Positions 18,267 to 26,408 of a stretch of 32,449 bases of DNA are shown here, one piece after another. The notes beneath the pieces were generated by a model. That model was not told the origin of the DNA. It did no database searches and saw only the letters and a program-made list of their open reading frames with translations. Source of the stretch: Chloroflexota bacterium (lineage in GTDB: Bacteria; Chloroflexota; UBA6077; CF-72); contig JAFAOS010000573.1 in the NCBI GenBank assembly GCA_019247515.1, positions 1 through 32,449 of the forward strand. Reading direction: 5' to 3'. The position numbers and the translations under genes were made by a program. Numbering within the stretch: position 1 is the first letter of the stretch; the number at the start of each line of letters is the position of its first letter.

Positions 18267-18950
18267 TCAGGCGGGAATGGCCGCGTCCTGGCCGACGGCC
18301 TCGAGCAGCGCGTCTTTGACCGCCTCGATCGACTGATTGCCGTCGACCCGCTTCAGCACACCTGCCCTCGCATACCGCTCCACAACCGGATGGGTATCGC
18401 GCAGGTAGACCGCGACGCGGTTGCTGACGACCTCGCGCTTGTCGTCGGGACGCTGGTACAACTCGCCGCCGCAGGCGCCGCACACCCCGGCGACGGTCGG
18501 CCGGTTGAAGACCTCGTGATACGCCGTCTGGCACACGCGGCACATCCAGCGCCCGGCGAGGCGCTCGATCAGCACGTCGGTGGGCACCTCGACGTAGATC
18601 GCCGTGCGAACCTCTCCGCCGCGGTCGGCGAGCCGGCGTTCGAGCGCTTCAGCCTGAGCCAACGTGCGCGGGAACCCGTCGAGCAAGGCGCCATGCTCGG
18701 CGTCTGGCTCGTCGAGGCGATCGGCGATCATGTCCACGACGACGGCGTCGGGCACCAGGTCACCGCGGTCCATGTACTCCTGCGCCAGCACGCCCAGGTC
18801 GGTCCCCATGGCGCGGTGCTCTCGAAGCAACTCACCACTGGCGACGTGTGGGATTCCGAGAGTGTCCGCCAGGAAGCGCGCCTGCGTACCTTTGCCAGCA
18901 CCTGGCGCGCCAAGCAGCAAGACTACTTCGTCGTGATGGTGCAACCCCAT
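18267..18950 (-). CDS. adk: Adenylate kinase with zinc-binding LID
   Basis: A 227-residue adenylate kinase (ATP + AMP = 2 ADP). The P-loop is GAPGAGKGT (14-22), and DGFPRTLAQAEALE (91-104) is the AMP/core block. The LID carries four cysteines, C137, C140, C157 and C160 (CRVC...CGAC), the structural zinc site common in Gram-positive and related bacteria. The NMP-binding motif reads ASGELLRE rather than the usual STGDMLR, a mild change. The ATG at 18950 has GGGAGGGG about 10 bases upstream. The gene ends 12 bases from the convergent glycosyltransferase and starts 35 bases after glcF, so it may be the last gene of the long minus-strand cluster. This is unlike its usual place in the ribosomal-protein operon. 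Confidence 0.95.
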   Translation of the reverse strand: MGLHHHDEVVLLLGAPGAGKGTQARFLADTLGIPHVASGELLREHRAMGTDLGVLAQEYMDRGDLVPDAVVVDMIADRLDEPDAEHGALLDGFPRTLAQAEALERRLADRGGEVRTAIYVEVPTDVLIERLAGRWMCRVCQTAYHEVFNRPTVAGVCGACGGELYQRPDDKREVVSNRVAVYLRDTHPVVERYARAGVLKRVDGNQSIEAVKDALLEAVGQDAAIPA

Positions 18951-18985
18951 TGTTGCAAATCCCCTCCCAGAGTTGTGCTTCCAGT

Positions 18986-20260
18986 TTACACGAGCGCCTG
19001 CCGACCGCCGGCGTGTGCGCCATAAGCGTCGTCTATGAGCTCGATCACATGGCGGACGTCGAGCTTCAATCCGGCGCGCGCGACGCCGCGCTGCAGTTGC
19101 ATCATGCAGCCGGGGTTGGCGGTGACGATGGTCTGAGCGCCGGTGGCGGCGATCTCGGACATCTTGTCGTCCAGGATGCGCATCGACATCTCACGCTCAG
19201 TAAGCATGTACAGGCCGGCGCTGCCGCAACACAGGTCGGGGTGGGCCATGTCGAGCAACTCGACGCCGGGCAGCCGGGCCAGCAGGTCGCGTGGGGCGGC
19301 CTTGATGCGCTGGGCGTGGACCAGGTGACAGCTCTCCTGGAGCGTGATCCGTGTGCGCACCGCGAGCGAGGGCGGGACCAGCTCGATGTCCGCCAGGAAC
19401 TCGGTCACGTCGCGCACCAGGCCAGTGAACTCCTGGACGTCAGGGTCGTCGGCGCCGAGCAGGTCGGCGTACTCCTTCATCGTCGCGCCGCAGCCGGCCG
19501 AGTTGACCACGATCGCGTCCAGGCCGCGACCGAGGAAGGCGCGCAGGTTCTGACGCGCCAGGGCTGCCGCGGTCTGACGCTCGCCGCCGTGAACGTTCAG
19601 CGCGCCGCAGCACACCTGCGAACGCGGGATGTGTACCTCGCAGCCATTGTGCCGCAGCACCCGCAGCGTGGCCGCGTGCACGGGACCGTACACCAGCGGC
19701 ATCACGCAGCCGGTGAAGAGGCCAACTCGGTAGCGGAGCGGGGGCTCGGCGGTCATGACCTCCCAGCGCGGCTCGAAGGGTGCTGGCAGGTCTGGGAGCA
19801 GACTTTCCGCCTCGGCGAGCGGCGCGGGCAGCAGACCTGAAGCTCTCACCAGGCGCTGGAGGCCGGTTCGCTGGTAGATCATCAGCGCGCCGAACATGGC
19901 CCGCAGCCTGGCGCGGTGCGGGAGGAGCTCGTGGAAGGCGAGGCGACGGAAGAGCCGTTCTCTCGGGGAAAGTGATGCCCGCTCATAAAGCTGCGCGCGG
20001 CCGGCCTCCATAATGCGGCCGAAGTGGACGCCGCTCGGGCACACGCCCTCGCAGTTGCGGCAGACCAGGCACAGCTCCAGGTGCTGGCGATACGCCTCGC
20101 TGGCCTCGACGCGGCCGTCGCCGAGCGCCTGCATCAGGTGGATGCGGCCGCGGGGCGATTCCGCCTCGTAGCCAGTCTGCAGATACGTCGGACAATTCTG
20201 CAGGCACAGGCCGCAGTGGACGCACTGCGAGAGGTCGGCCGGCGACGGGGCGATGCTCAC
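18986..20260 (-). CDS. glcF: Glycolate oxidase iron-sulfur subunit
   Basis: A 424-residue GlcF-type electron-transfer subunit of a membrane-associated 2-hydroxyacid (glycolate or D-lactate) dehydrogenase. Two [4Fe-4S] motifs lie at the N-terminus: C13-C16-C19-C23 (CVHCGLCLQNCP) and C64-C67-C70-C74 (CLVCRNCEGVCP). Two CCG domains follow, marked by SQVCCGALNVHGG and PDLCCGSAGLY. Conserved ESCHLVHAQR and TANPGCMMQL blocks are present. The start is a GTG at 20260 with only a weak SD. Upstream lies the 369-base tandem-repeat region separating it from glcD, and adk follows after 35 bases. No GlcE subunit is seen in the window. Confidence 0.95.
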   Translation of the reverse strand: MSIAPSPADLSQCVHCGLCLQNCPTYLQTGYEAESPRGRIHLMQALGDGRVEASEAYRQHLELCLVCRNCEGVCPSGVHFGRIMEAGRAQLYERASLSPRERLFRRLAFHELLPHRARLRAMFGALMIYQRTGLQRLVRASGLLPAPLAEAESLLPDLPAPFEPRWEVMTAEPPLRYRVGLFTGCVMPLVYGPVHAATLRVLRHNGCEVHIPRSQVCCGALNVHGGERQTAAALARQNLRAFLGRGLDAIVVNSAGCGATMKEYADLLGADDPDVQEFTGLVRDVTEFLADIELVPPSLAVRTRITLQESCHLVHAQRIKAAPRDLLARLPGVELLDMAHPDLCCGSAGLYMLTEREMSMRILDDKMSEIAATGAQTIVTANPGCMMQLQRGVARAGLKLDVRHVIELIDDAYGAHAGGRQALV

Positions 20261-20307
20261 GTTAGCGGCTCAGATAACACGCATTCTTTCGAGCTCACCC
20301 GCCGCTG

Positions 20308-20625
20308 CATTGGCAGTGTCGACACACTTCCCCCAGGGGGGACCCGATGGGTTGGATCCGCCAGCCGGCGATCGACTATTCCCGCCATGTCAGTCGTCAC
20401 GACGCGTGGTGTCGAGACGTTTCCCCAAAGGGGACCCGATTGGTTTCGATCCGCCTGCGGGCGATGGGGTGTTCCAGCCATGTCGGTCGTCACGACGCGT
20501 GGTGTCAACACTTTTTCCCCAAGGGGGTCCGCTTGTCTCGATCCGCCAACCGATGATGGAACTTCCAACCATGTCTGTCGTACGACGCGTGGTGTCGCCA
20601 CTTTCCCCAAAGGGGACCCAGTCCC
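20308..20625. repeat. Tandem array of about four ~90-bp units with conserved dyads, between glcD and glcF
   Basis: Units begin with ACGACGCGTGGTGTC at 20399, 20492 and 20582 (periods 93 and 90), with a degenerate first unit from about 20308. Each unit carries a C4/G4 palindrome: CCCCC-A-GGGGG at 20330, CCCC-AAA-GGGG at 20423, CCCC-AA-GGGG at 20517, and CCCC-AAA-GGGG at 20605. Loop length varies but the arms do not. A second dyad, GTGTCGACAC or a variant, lies just before it, and a GTCGTCACGAC palindrome sits at the unit joins. The whole gap 20261-20629 holds no gene with family features. It is open in some frames in both directions, which is common at this GC content. Confidence 0.85.
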
Positions 20626-20629
20626 AATC

Positions 20630-22069
20630 TCATATCCACAATCCGTCAGGGATTCCAGGTGGAGCACTCTGACCCCTGGCGGCGGCGGGCGTGTGACTAT
20701 CGGGCATGGGCAGCACCTTGTCGGGATTGAAGTTCCCCGACGGGTCCACGGCGGTCCGCACGCGGCGCATGACCTCCAGGTCCTCCGCGCTGAAGATCAG
20801 CGGCATCACCGCCTGCTTTTCCATGCCGACGCCGTGCTCCCCGGTGATGGTGCCGCCAGCGTCGATGCACCGCGACAGGATCTCCTGCCCCGCAGCCAGC
20901 ACCCGGTCGAGGATGCCAGGCTGGCGAATGTCGAAGAGGATCATCGGGTGCAGGTTGCCGTCGCCCGCGTGGAACAGGTTGGCGATGGGCAGGTCGTAGC
21001 GCTCGCCGACCTCGATCACCTGCGCCAGAATGGCGGGCAGCCGCGTGCGCGGCACGACCGCGTCGTGCAGGTAGTAGTTGGGCGCGATGCGGCCCATCGC
21101 GCTCGCCGCGCCTTTGCGAGCGGCCCACAGGCGGGCGCGGTCTTCATCCGAGGCCGCCAGGCGAATCTCGATCGCGCCGGCGCCGCGACACACCTCGTCG
21201 ACCACCGCGGCCTGGGCCTCAACCTGCTCCAGCAGCCCGTCCACCTCGACCAGCAGCACGGCGCCCGCCTCGGGCGGATAGCCGGCGTGAAAGGCAGCTT
21301 CGATCGCCGACAGCGCCAGTTTGTCCATCATCTCCAGCGCGGACGGCACCACGCCACGCCCGATCAGCCCCGAAACCGCCTCACTGGCCGCTTCCACTGA
21401 CGCGAACAACGCCAGCGTGGTGCGCACCGCTTCGGGCAGCGGCAGCAAGCGCACCGTGGCCTCGGTCACCACGCCGAGCGTGCCCTCCGAGCCGACCAGC
21501 ACGCCCGTGAGATCGAGGCCGGGTCCGTCGGGCGACTTGCCGCCCATGCGCACCACGCTGCCGTCGTGCAAGACGACCTCGAGGCCGAGGATGTGATTGA
21601 CCGTGGCGCCGAGTGACAGGCAGTGCGGTCCGCCGGCGTTGTTGGCGATGTTGCCGCCGATCGTGCTGGCCTTCTGGCTCGACGGGTCGGGCGCGAAGAA
21701 CAGTCCATAAGGTTCGGCGACCTTCGACAGGTCCAGGTTGACGACGCCTGGCTGCACCACCGCGCAGCGGTTCGGCCGATCGATCTGCACGACCCGGTTC
21801 ATGCGTGCCATCGAGATGACCAGGCCGCCTCGGGCGGGCACCGCGCCACCGGCGATGCCGGTGCCGGCGCCTCGCGCGACGACGGGTGCGCCCGCCGCCT
21901 GCGCCTCGCGGACCAGTACTTGCACCTCGGCGGTCGAACGCGGCAGAGCGACCAGGTCGGGCATGCCGCGATCCAGGCCGTAGTCGTATTCGTACGTGAT
22001 GACGTCTTCGGTCGCCGAGAAGACCGAGCCCGGGCCGAGAGCGGCGCGCAGCCGTTCGGCCAGCGTCAT
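20630..22069 (-). CDS. glcD: Glycolate oxidase FAD-binding subunit
   Basis: A 479-residue GlcD-type flavoprotein of the FAD-linked oxidase (VAO/PCMH) family, oxidising glycolate or a related 2-hydroxyacid. The start is the ATG at 22069 overlapping the stop of the aminotransferase (ATGA); the longer frame upstream is a shadow of that gene. The FAD-binding loop is RGAGTGIAGG (66-75), followed by PDPSSQKASTIGGNIANNAG and GSEGTLGVVTEATV. The C-terminal domain has NLFHAGDGNLHP with metal or substrate histidines, TGEHGVGMEKQ and GNFNPDKVLP. The last 25 residues are Pro/Ala-rich and end at the edge of the repeat array. Glycolate versus D-lactate specificity cannot be told from sequence alone. Confidence 0.95.
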   Translation of the reverse strand: MTLAERLRAALGPGSVFSATEDVITYEYDYGLDRGMPDLVALPRSTAEVQVLVREAQAAGAPVVARGAGTGIAGGAVPARGGLVISMARMNRVVQIDRPNRCAVVQPGVVNLDLSKVAEPYGLFFAPDPSSQKASTIGGNIANNAGGPHCLSLGATVNHILGLEVVLHDGSVVRMGGKSPDGPGLDLTGVLVGSEGTLGVVTEATVRLLPLPEAVRTTLALFASVEAASEAVSGLIGRGVVPSALEMMDKLALSAIEAAFHAGYPPEAGAVLLVEVDGLLEQVEAQAAVVDEVCRGAGAIEIRLAASDEDRARLWAARKGAASAMGRIAPNYYLHDAVVPRTRLPAILAQVIEVGERYDLPIANLFHAGDGNLHPMILFDIRQPGILDRVLAAGQEILSRCIDAGGTITGEHGVGMEKQAVMPLIFSAEDLEVMRRVRTAVDPSGNFNPDKVLPMPDSHTPAAARGQSAPPGIPDGLWI

Positions 22070-23205
22070 CCGGCGACCGGCTGTCGAGCGCTGGCCAGCG
22101 CCGATACCGCGGCCTCGACGTCTGCGGCCGTGTTGTAGACGTGCGTCGACAAACGCACGCTGCCGGCGCGGACCGCGGCCTTGACGCCGCGACTTGCTAA
22201 CTCGTCGCGCACGCTGTCGGCGTCGGCGACGGGCACGCTGACAATCGAACCCGCCGGCTCGGGAAGCCCCAGCTGGGCGGCCAGGCGGCGGGCCAGCGCG
22301 AGCGGTTCGTCGAGGAGACCGCGCGCTTGCCAGTCGGCGAGCAGCTGCATCGAGACGGCAGCCCCGGCCCAGGCGTGCCAGGCCAGGGACACGTCGAAGC
22401 GGGCCGCGCCGGGCGCCTGATCGAGTGGTCCGCCGTACGTGACGGCGTACGGAGTGGCCGTGCTGCGCCAGTTCGCCATCCAGGCCGGCACGGCGTCCCA
22501 CTGCTGAGGCGCCACGCTGAGGAAGGCCACGCCCCGCGGGCTGAGCAGGTGCTTGTAGGCGGCGCAGACCACGAAGTCGGCACGCGCGTCGACGGCCACG
22601 AACGGCACGGCGTGGGTGGCATCCACGAGCGTCCGCGCGCCTGCATGTTGGGCCGCGTCGATCGCCGCGCGCTGGGGTGCGAGTCGCCCCGACTGAGACT
22701 GGACGAGGCTGAACGCCACCAGGGTCGTGCTCGACGTGACATGCTCGGCGAGGTCGTCCAGCGGGACCTGCTTGACGGTCGCGCCCCTCGATTGGGCGGC
22801 CACCAGCATCGGGAACAGGACTGAAGGGAAGTCGTCGTCGGGGATGACGATCTCGTCGCGCGCGGTCAGGGTGGCGGCGACGACGCCCACGCCGACGCTC
22901 GCCGATGGCACCAGGGCAATGTTCTGGGCCGGGATGCCGGTCAGGCTGGCATACGCGGCGCGGCAAGTCTCGCCACGCTTGTCCCAGTCCTCAACCCAGT
23001 TGGCGGTGGCCTTTTGCCACGCGTCGACGGCCTGGTGCAGCGTTTCAACCGTAGGTCGCGGCGGCAGGCCGTAAGTCGCGGTATCGAGGTACACGATGCC
23101 CGGGGCGGGCTCGAAGAGCGCTCGAACGTCGGACAGATTCACTGTCGCCACTGGAAAATGGTAAACCCCAATCAGCTCTCCAGAGATCTCCTCGGACTCG
23201 CTCAC
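22066..23205 (-). CDS. Class V PLP-dependent aminotransferase / cysteine desulfurase-like
   Basis: A 379-residue fold-type I PLP enzyme of the class V (NifS/EgtE/isopenicillin-epimerase-like) group. Blocks are IVYLDTATYGLPPRP near 37-51, NIALVPSASVGVGVVAA near 94-110, the cofactor Asp in LVDATHAVPF, and the lysine K218 in VCAAYKHLLSPRG. A desulfurase-type active-site cysteine loop is not evident, so a lyase, desulfhydrase or aminotransferase role is as likely as desulfuration. The start is uncertain: the GTG at 23205 gives the longest form, but internal GTGs (codons 19 and 22) lie just before the conserved region. The gene follows glnA after 40 bases and overlaps glcD by four, so it belongs to the cluster. 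Confidence 0.8.
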   Translation of the reverse strand: MSESEEISGELIGVYHFPVATVNLSDVRALFEPAPGIVYLDTATYGLPPRPTVETLHQAVDAWQKATANWVEDWDKRGETCRAAYASLTGIPAQNIALVPSASVGVGVVAATLTARDEIVIPDDDFPSVLFPMLVAAQSRGATVKQVPLDDLAEHVTSSTTLVAFSLVQSQSGRLAPQRAAIDAAQHAGARTLVDATHAVPFVAVDARADFVVCAAYKHLLSPRGVAFLSVAPQQWDAVPAWMANWRSTATPYAVTYGGPLDQAPGAARFDVSLAWHAWAGAAVSMQLLADWQARGLLDEPLALARRLAAQLGLPEPAGSIVSVPVADADSVRDELASRGVKAAVRAGSVRLSTHVYNTAADVEAAVSALASARQPVAG

Positions 23206-23230
23206 GCGACGACCACCAACTGGGCCTCTG

Positions 23231-23242
23231 GAGAAATTTCTC
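23231..23242. promoter_or_regulatory. 12-bp perfect palindrome between glnA and the class V aminotransferase
   Basis: GAGAAATTTCTC is a perfect dyad in a 40-base gap. A flanking CCAGAG/CTCTGG pairing extends on one side, and a second small dyad (GAGATCTC at 23182-23189) lies just inside the next gene. It could be an operator or an mRNA hairpin; no factor can be named. Confidence 0.3.
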
Positions 23243-23245
23243 TGG

Positions 23246-24562
23246 TCAGGCCCCCTCGAGGTAGCGGGCGAGCTCCCAGCTGCTGATGTGGCGGCCGAAA
23301 GCTTGCCACTCCTGCTCCTTCGCGGTCAGAAACCGCTCGAAGATCGGCTGGCCGAGCGCGTCGCGAACCACGGGGTCCCAGTTGAGCTCTTCGAGAGCTT
23401 CGCCCAGGGTAGCGGGCAACGGGTCGGCCGCCTCGGCGCCCTCCGTGTCGAGCTCCGAGCCAAGCTCGTCGGCGGGTTCCGACAGCGGCAGTTGATTGCG
23501 GATGCCATCCAGTCCCGTCTTGAGCATCGCCGCCAGCGCGAGGTAGGGGTTGCAGCTGGGATCAGGCGCGCGCAGCTCGAGTCGCGTGCCGCGGCCGGCC
23601 GCTGCTTCGGGCACGCGGATCAGCGCGCCCCGATGGATACGCGCCCAGCTGACGCGCGCCGGCGCTTCGGCGCCGCCGGCCAGTCGTTTATAGGAGTTGA
23701 CGAGCGGCGCCACGACCGCGGACAGCCCCCGCGCGTGCGCAAGCTGGCCGGCGATGAACTGCGCCGCCGCCTCGGACAGCTCGTAGCGCTCGGCGGGATC
23801 GGAGAACGCGTCGCCGCGCGCGCGGTCGACGAGCGCCTGCGAGATGTGCAATCCCGAGCCGGGCGCCTCTTCCAGCGGCTTCGGCATGAAGCTGACCAGC
23901 ATGCCTGCGCGCCGCGCCAGCGATCGCAGCGCCCACTTGAGGGCCACGACCGCGTCGGCGGCCTCCAGCGCGGCCATGTCCGCGATGTCGATCTCGTGCT
24001 GGCCCGGTCCGACTTCGGCATGTGACGCCTCGACCTCGACGCCAAAATCGCGCAGCGCGTCGGTCGCTTCGCGGCACAGGTTGGCGGCGCGCACCTCCTG
24101 CACCTCGAAGTAGCCACTGCGGTCGACCGGCGCCAGCGGCCGCGCGCTCGGCCCGGTCAGCTCGCGGTCTTCGAATACGTAAAACTCGACCTCGATGCTG
24201 ACGCGATAGTCGAAGCCCAGCTCGGCTGCCTCGGCGAGCACGGACTTCAGCGCCTGGCGCGGATCGGCCGAAAACGGGGCCCCACCCGGCACGTGAACGT
24301 CGCAGATCAGGCGGGCCGTTGGCGTCTTTTCCCAGGGCACGACGGCGAACGTGTGGGCGTCCGGTTGCAGAAACAGGTCGCTCTCGGCCGTACGCGCCAG
24401 ACCCTCGACCGACGAGCCGTCGAACCAGGCGCCATGCTGGAGCGTGCGCTCAAGACGACTGGCGGGAATGGTCAGGCTCTTGATCGCACCCGGAACGTCG
24501 GTGAACTGAAGATGCACGACTTCGATGCCCGCGGCGTGCGCGCGTTCGACGATACCTGTCAC
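23246..24562 (-). CDS. glnA: Glutamine synthetase, type I alpha
   Basis: A 438-residue glutamine synthetase (glutamate + NH3 + ATP to glutamine). Active-site blocks are FDGSSVEG (D48), the metal-binding EVEFYVFED, EVGPGQHEID, GSGLH (H239), NSYKRL followed by the flap Glu in AEAP, and LELRAPDPSCNPYLALAAM. Its length and the C-terminal DLPATL-like segment (here PLPATLGEALEEL) place it with the Bacillus-type GSI-alpha group. R57 matches the arginine used for feedback inhibition in that group. The adenylylation tyrosine loop is absent, so control by GlnE-type adenylylation is not expected. The GTG at 24562 overlaps the kinase stop (GTGA). Some positions differ from typical GS (ASHAEVG, HRGALIR), so a gamma-glutamyl-amine ligase cannot be wholly excluded. 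Confidence 0.92.
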   Translation of the reverse strand: MTGIVERAHAAGIEVVHLQFTDVPGAIKSLTIPASRLERTLQHGAWFDGSSVEGLARTAESDLFLQPDAHTFAVVPWEKTPTARLICDVHVPGGAPFSADPRQALKSVLAEAAELGFDYRVSIEVEFYVFEDRELTGPSARPLAPVDRSGYFEVQEVRAANLCREATDALRDFGVEVEASHAEVGPGQHEIDIADMAALEAADAVVALKWALRSLARRAGMLVSFMPKPLEEAPGSGLHISQALVDRARGDAFSDPAERYELSEAAAQFIAGQLAHARGLSAVVAPLVNSYKRLAGGAEAPARVSWARIHRGALIRVPEAAAGRGTRLELRAPDPSCNPYLALAAMLKTGLDGIRNQLPLSEPADELGSELDTEGAEAADPLPATLGEALEELNWDPVVRDALGQPIFERFLTAKEQEWQAFGRHISSWELARYLEGA

Positions 24563-25578
24563 GGTGGCCCCTTCGCGGTGTGGGCCAGTTGGGCGAGCAC
24601 ACCGATAATCACGAGCACGGCGAAGACTCCGACGATCACCGCCACGGTGAACAGGTGCTCGCGCGCGACCCGAGGCCGACCCGCGCTGGTCGTCGGGTAC
24701 TCGGGAATCTGCACCTCGTCGAGGTGGCTCAGATCGTGGCGCAAGTCGGCCATGGACGCGTAGCGATCGGACGGTTCTCGGCGCAGCGCGCGCCAGACGA
24801 CCGCCTCGAGCGCGCGCGGCAGGTCCGGATTGGCGTTACTCAGCAGCGGCGCATCGGTCGTGACCCGTTGGCTCATAACCGCCAGCGCACTATCGCCGTG
24901 GTAGGGCACGTCTCCCGTGAGCATTTCGTAGAGCATGACCCCGAGCGCGTACACGTCGGTCCGCGCATCGCCGCGGTCACCCTGGACCTGCTCCGGCGCC
25001 ATGTAGTCGGGCGTGCCTACCTCCGACGACAGGCGCCGAAAAGTCAGACGCCGAGCGCCGCGAAGCAGTGCGATGCCGAAATCCACCAGCTTGACCGTCC
25101 CATCCGCCTCGATCAGGAGGTTCTCAGGTTTGAGGTCCCGATGCACGACGCCGTGTTCGTGGCAGTACTGGAGCGCATCCGCGACCTGGACCGTGATGCG
25201 AATCGCTTCGTCCACCGGCAGCGGCGCGTGCTCGCGCAGGTACTCGCGCAGGGAGATTCCGTCGACGTAGTCCAGCACCAGGTACGGCGCCACGCCACCT
25301 GAATCTTCCAGGCGGCCCTCCTCCACCAGGTGCTGGATGTTGGGGTGGTGCAGGCGCTTGCCGATTTCGACCTCGCGCTGGTAGCGGCTGTACGTCGCCG
25401 GATCGCCGATCAGGCTGCTGAAAGGAATCTTGAGCACCACCAGCCCGCCGCTCTGTCGGTCGCGCGCCTTGTACGCGTCGCTCATGCCACCCTGGCCGAG
25501 ACTCTCGAGAATCTCGTACCGCTGGTTGACGGTTTCGCCCGCCTGGTAGTGCATCGTCCCCACGTGCGCCGGGCTCAC
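24559..25578 (-). CDS. Membrane-anchored Ser/Thr protein kinase (Hanks type)
   Basis: A 339-residue eukaryotic-like kinase. The start is the GTG at 25578 overlapping the phosphatase stop (GTGA); an ATG at 25554 (MHYQAGE) is possible, and the frame further upstream is a shadow. The glycine loop is GQGGMS (29-34) and the ATP lysine is K50 (VVLKIP). The catalytic loop is HRDLKPEN (D148), with DFG at 166-168 and [10 protein letters not shown] closing the activation segment. One transmembrane helix lies near the C-terminus (about 308-332) with only a few residues after it, so there is no extracellular sensor domain. It pairs with the PP2C gene directly upstream and is followed without a gap by glnA. 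Its targets are unknown; the context suggests nitrogen metabolism. Confidence 0.95.
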   Translation of the reverse strand: MSPAHVGTMHYQAGETVNQRYEILESLGQGGMSDAYKARDRQSGGLVVLKIPFSSLIGDPATYSRYQREVEIGKRLHHPNIQHLVEEGRLEDSGGVAPYLVLDYVDGISLREYLREHAPLPVDEAIRITVQVADALQYCHEHGVVHRDLKPENLLIEADGTVKLVDFGIALLRGARRLTFRRLSSEVGTPDYMAPEQVQGDRGDARTDVYALGVMLYEMLTGDVPYHGDSALAVMSQRVTTDAPLLSNANPDLPRALEAVVWRALRREPSDRYASMADLRHDLSHLDEVQIPEYPTTSAGRPRVAREHLFTVAVIVGVFAVLVIIGVLAQLAHTAKGPP

Positions 25579-26396
25579 GCCTGGCCCCGTTGAAAAATAC
25601 TGGAAAGCCAGCCGTTGCGACCGGGCGCGGGGCGCGCGTCGTCGACGGCGTTCACGCGCACGACCTGCACGGTCACGTTGTCCTGGCAATCACGGGCGAG
25701 CGCGCGATCGATCAAAGTCTGGCATGCGACAGCCGGCGGGCTGTCGCCAAGAATCTCCGAGATCTCGGCGTCCTCAATCGACGACCAGAGCCCATCCGAA
25801 CACAGGATGAACTGGTCGCCAGCCTGTAGCGGGTGGCGCAGGTAGTCGGGACGCGGGATCAGTCGACTGCCCAGGGTGCGTGTCAGCGTGTTACGGCCCG
25901 GATGATCGCGCACCCGCTCCGGCTTCAGAATCCGCATGCGGACCAGCTCCGCCGCTTCAGAATGGTCCGAGGTGAGCTGGGTCAGCCCACCGGCGCGCCA
26001 GTGATAGATGCGCGTGTCTCCGATGTGCGCCACGTAGGCCTGGGCGCCGGCAATGGCCACCGCGGACAACGTCGTTTCCATCGAGCGGTACTCGGGATGA
26101 TGGTGGGTCAGCTCGTGGATGCGCAGGTTGGCGGCCTGCACGGCCTGGCGAAGCGCCGGCTCGATGCGGGTGTGGTTGGAGGGTGAGTAGTACTCCTCGC
26201 CCATTCGGGCGACCGCGCTCGAGCTGGCCACTTCACCGGCAGCGTGGCCGCCGAGTCCATCGGCGACCACGTACAGATAGCCTTTGCGCTGGAGCGCGAG
26301 CGGATCTGAGGGTGCAAAGCACCCGACGCAGTCCTCATTCGTTTCGCGATGGGGTCCCGCGTCGGTGAGCCCGCTAGATTCGAGCTCCAGCGCCAA
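25575..26396 (-). CDS. PP2C-family Ser/Thr protein phosphatase
   Basis: A 273-residue PP2C/PPM phosphatase, predicted cytoplasmic, that would reverse the action of the adjacent kinase. The metal-binding motifs are in order: TNEDC (E21-D22), VADGLGGHAAGE (D46), AHIGDTRIY, TSDHS, CSDGLWSSIED and DCQDNVTVQVV. There is no sensor or membrane domain. The start appears to be a TTG at 26396; the frame is closed by the permease stop a few codons upstream and no ATG or GTG fits better. The gap to the permease is 12 bases and the overlap with the kinase is four bases, so the three are very probably one transcript. Confidence 0.94.
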   Translation of the reverse strand: MALELESSGLTDAGPHRETNEDCVGCFAPSDPLALQRKGYLYVVADGLGGHAAGEVASSSAVARMGEEYYSPSNHTRIEPALRQAVQAANLRIHELTHHHPEYRSMETTLSAVAIAGAQAYVAHIGDTRIYHWRAGGLTQLTSDHSEAAELVRMRILKPERVRDHPGRNTLTRTLGSRLIPRPDYLRHPLQAGDQFILCSDGLWSSIEDAEISEILGDSPPAVACQTLIDRALARDCQDNVTVQVVRVNAVDDARPAPGRNGWLSSIFQRGQA

Positions 26397-26408
26397 CAGT
26401 CGCGCGGC

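Noticed and set aside
20308..20625. CRISPR array
   Set aside because: Similarity extends through whole units rather than repeat plus unique spacers, periods vary, and no cas gene is present.
20257..20667. Minus-strand 136-codon frame across the tandem array, with repeats of TPRVVTTDMAG
   Set aside because: The protein repeats follow from the DNA repeat period being a multiple of three; the hairpins are better conserved than the peptide and there is no SD. Kept only as an alternative reading of the array.
23843..23860. Second His of the GSGMHxH motif replaced by Ser (S241) in glutamine synthetase
   Set aside because: Bacillus-type alpha enzymes also vary at this position, so it does not by itself point to a different substrate.
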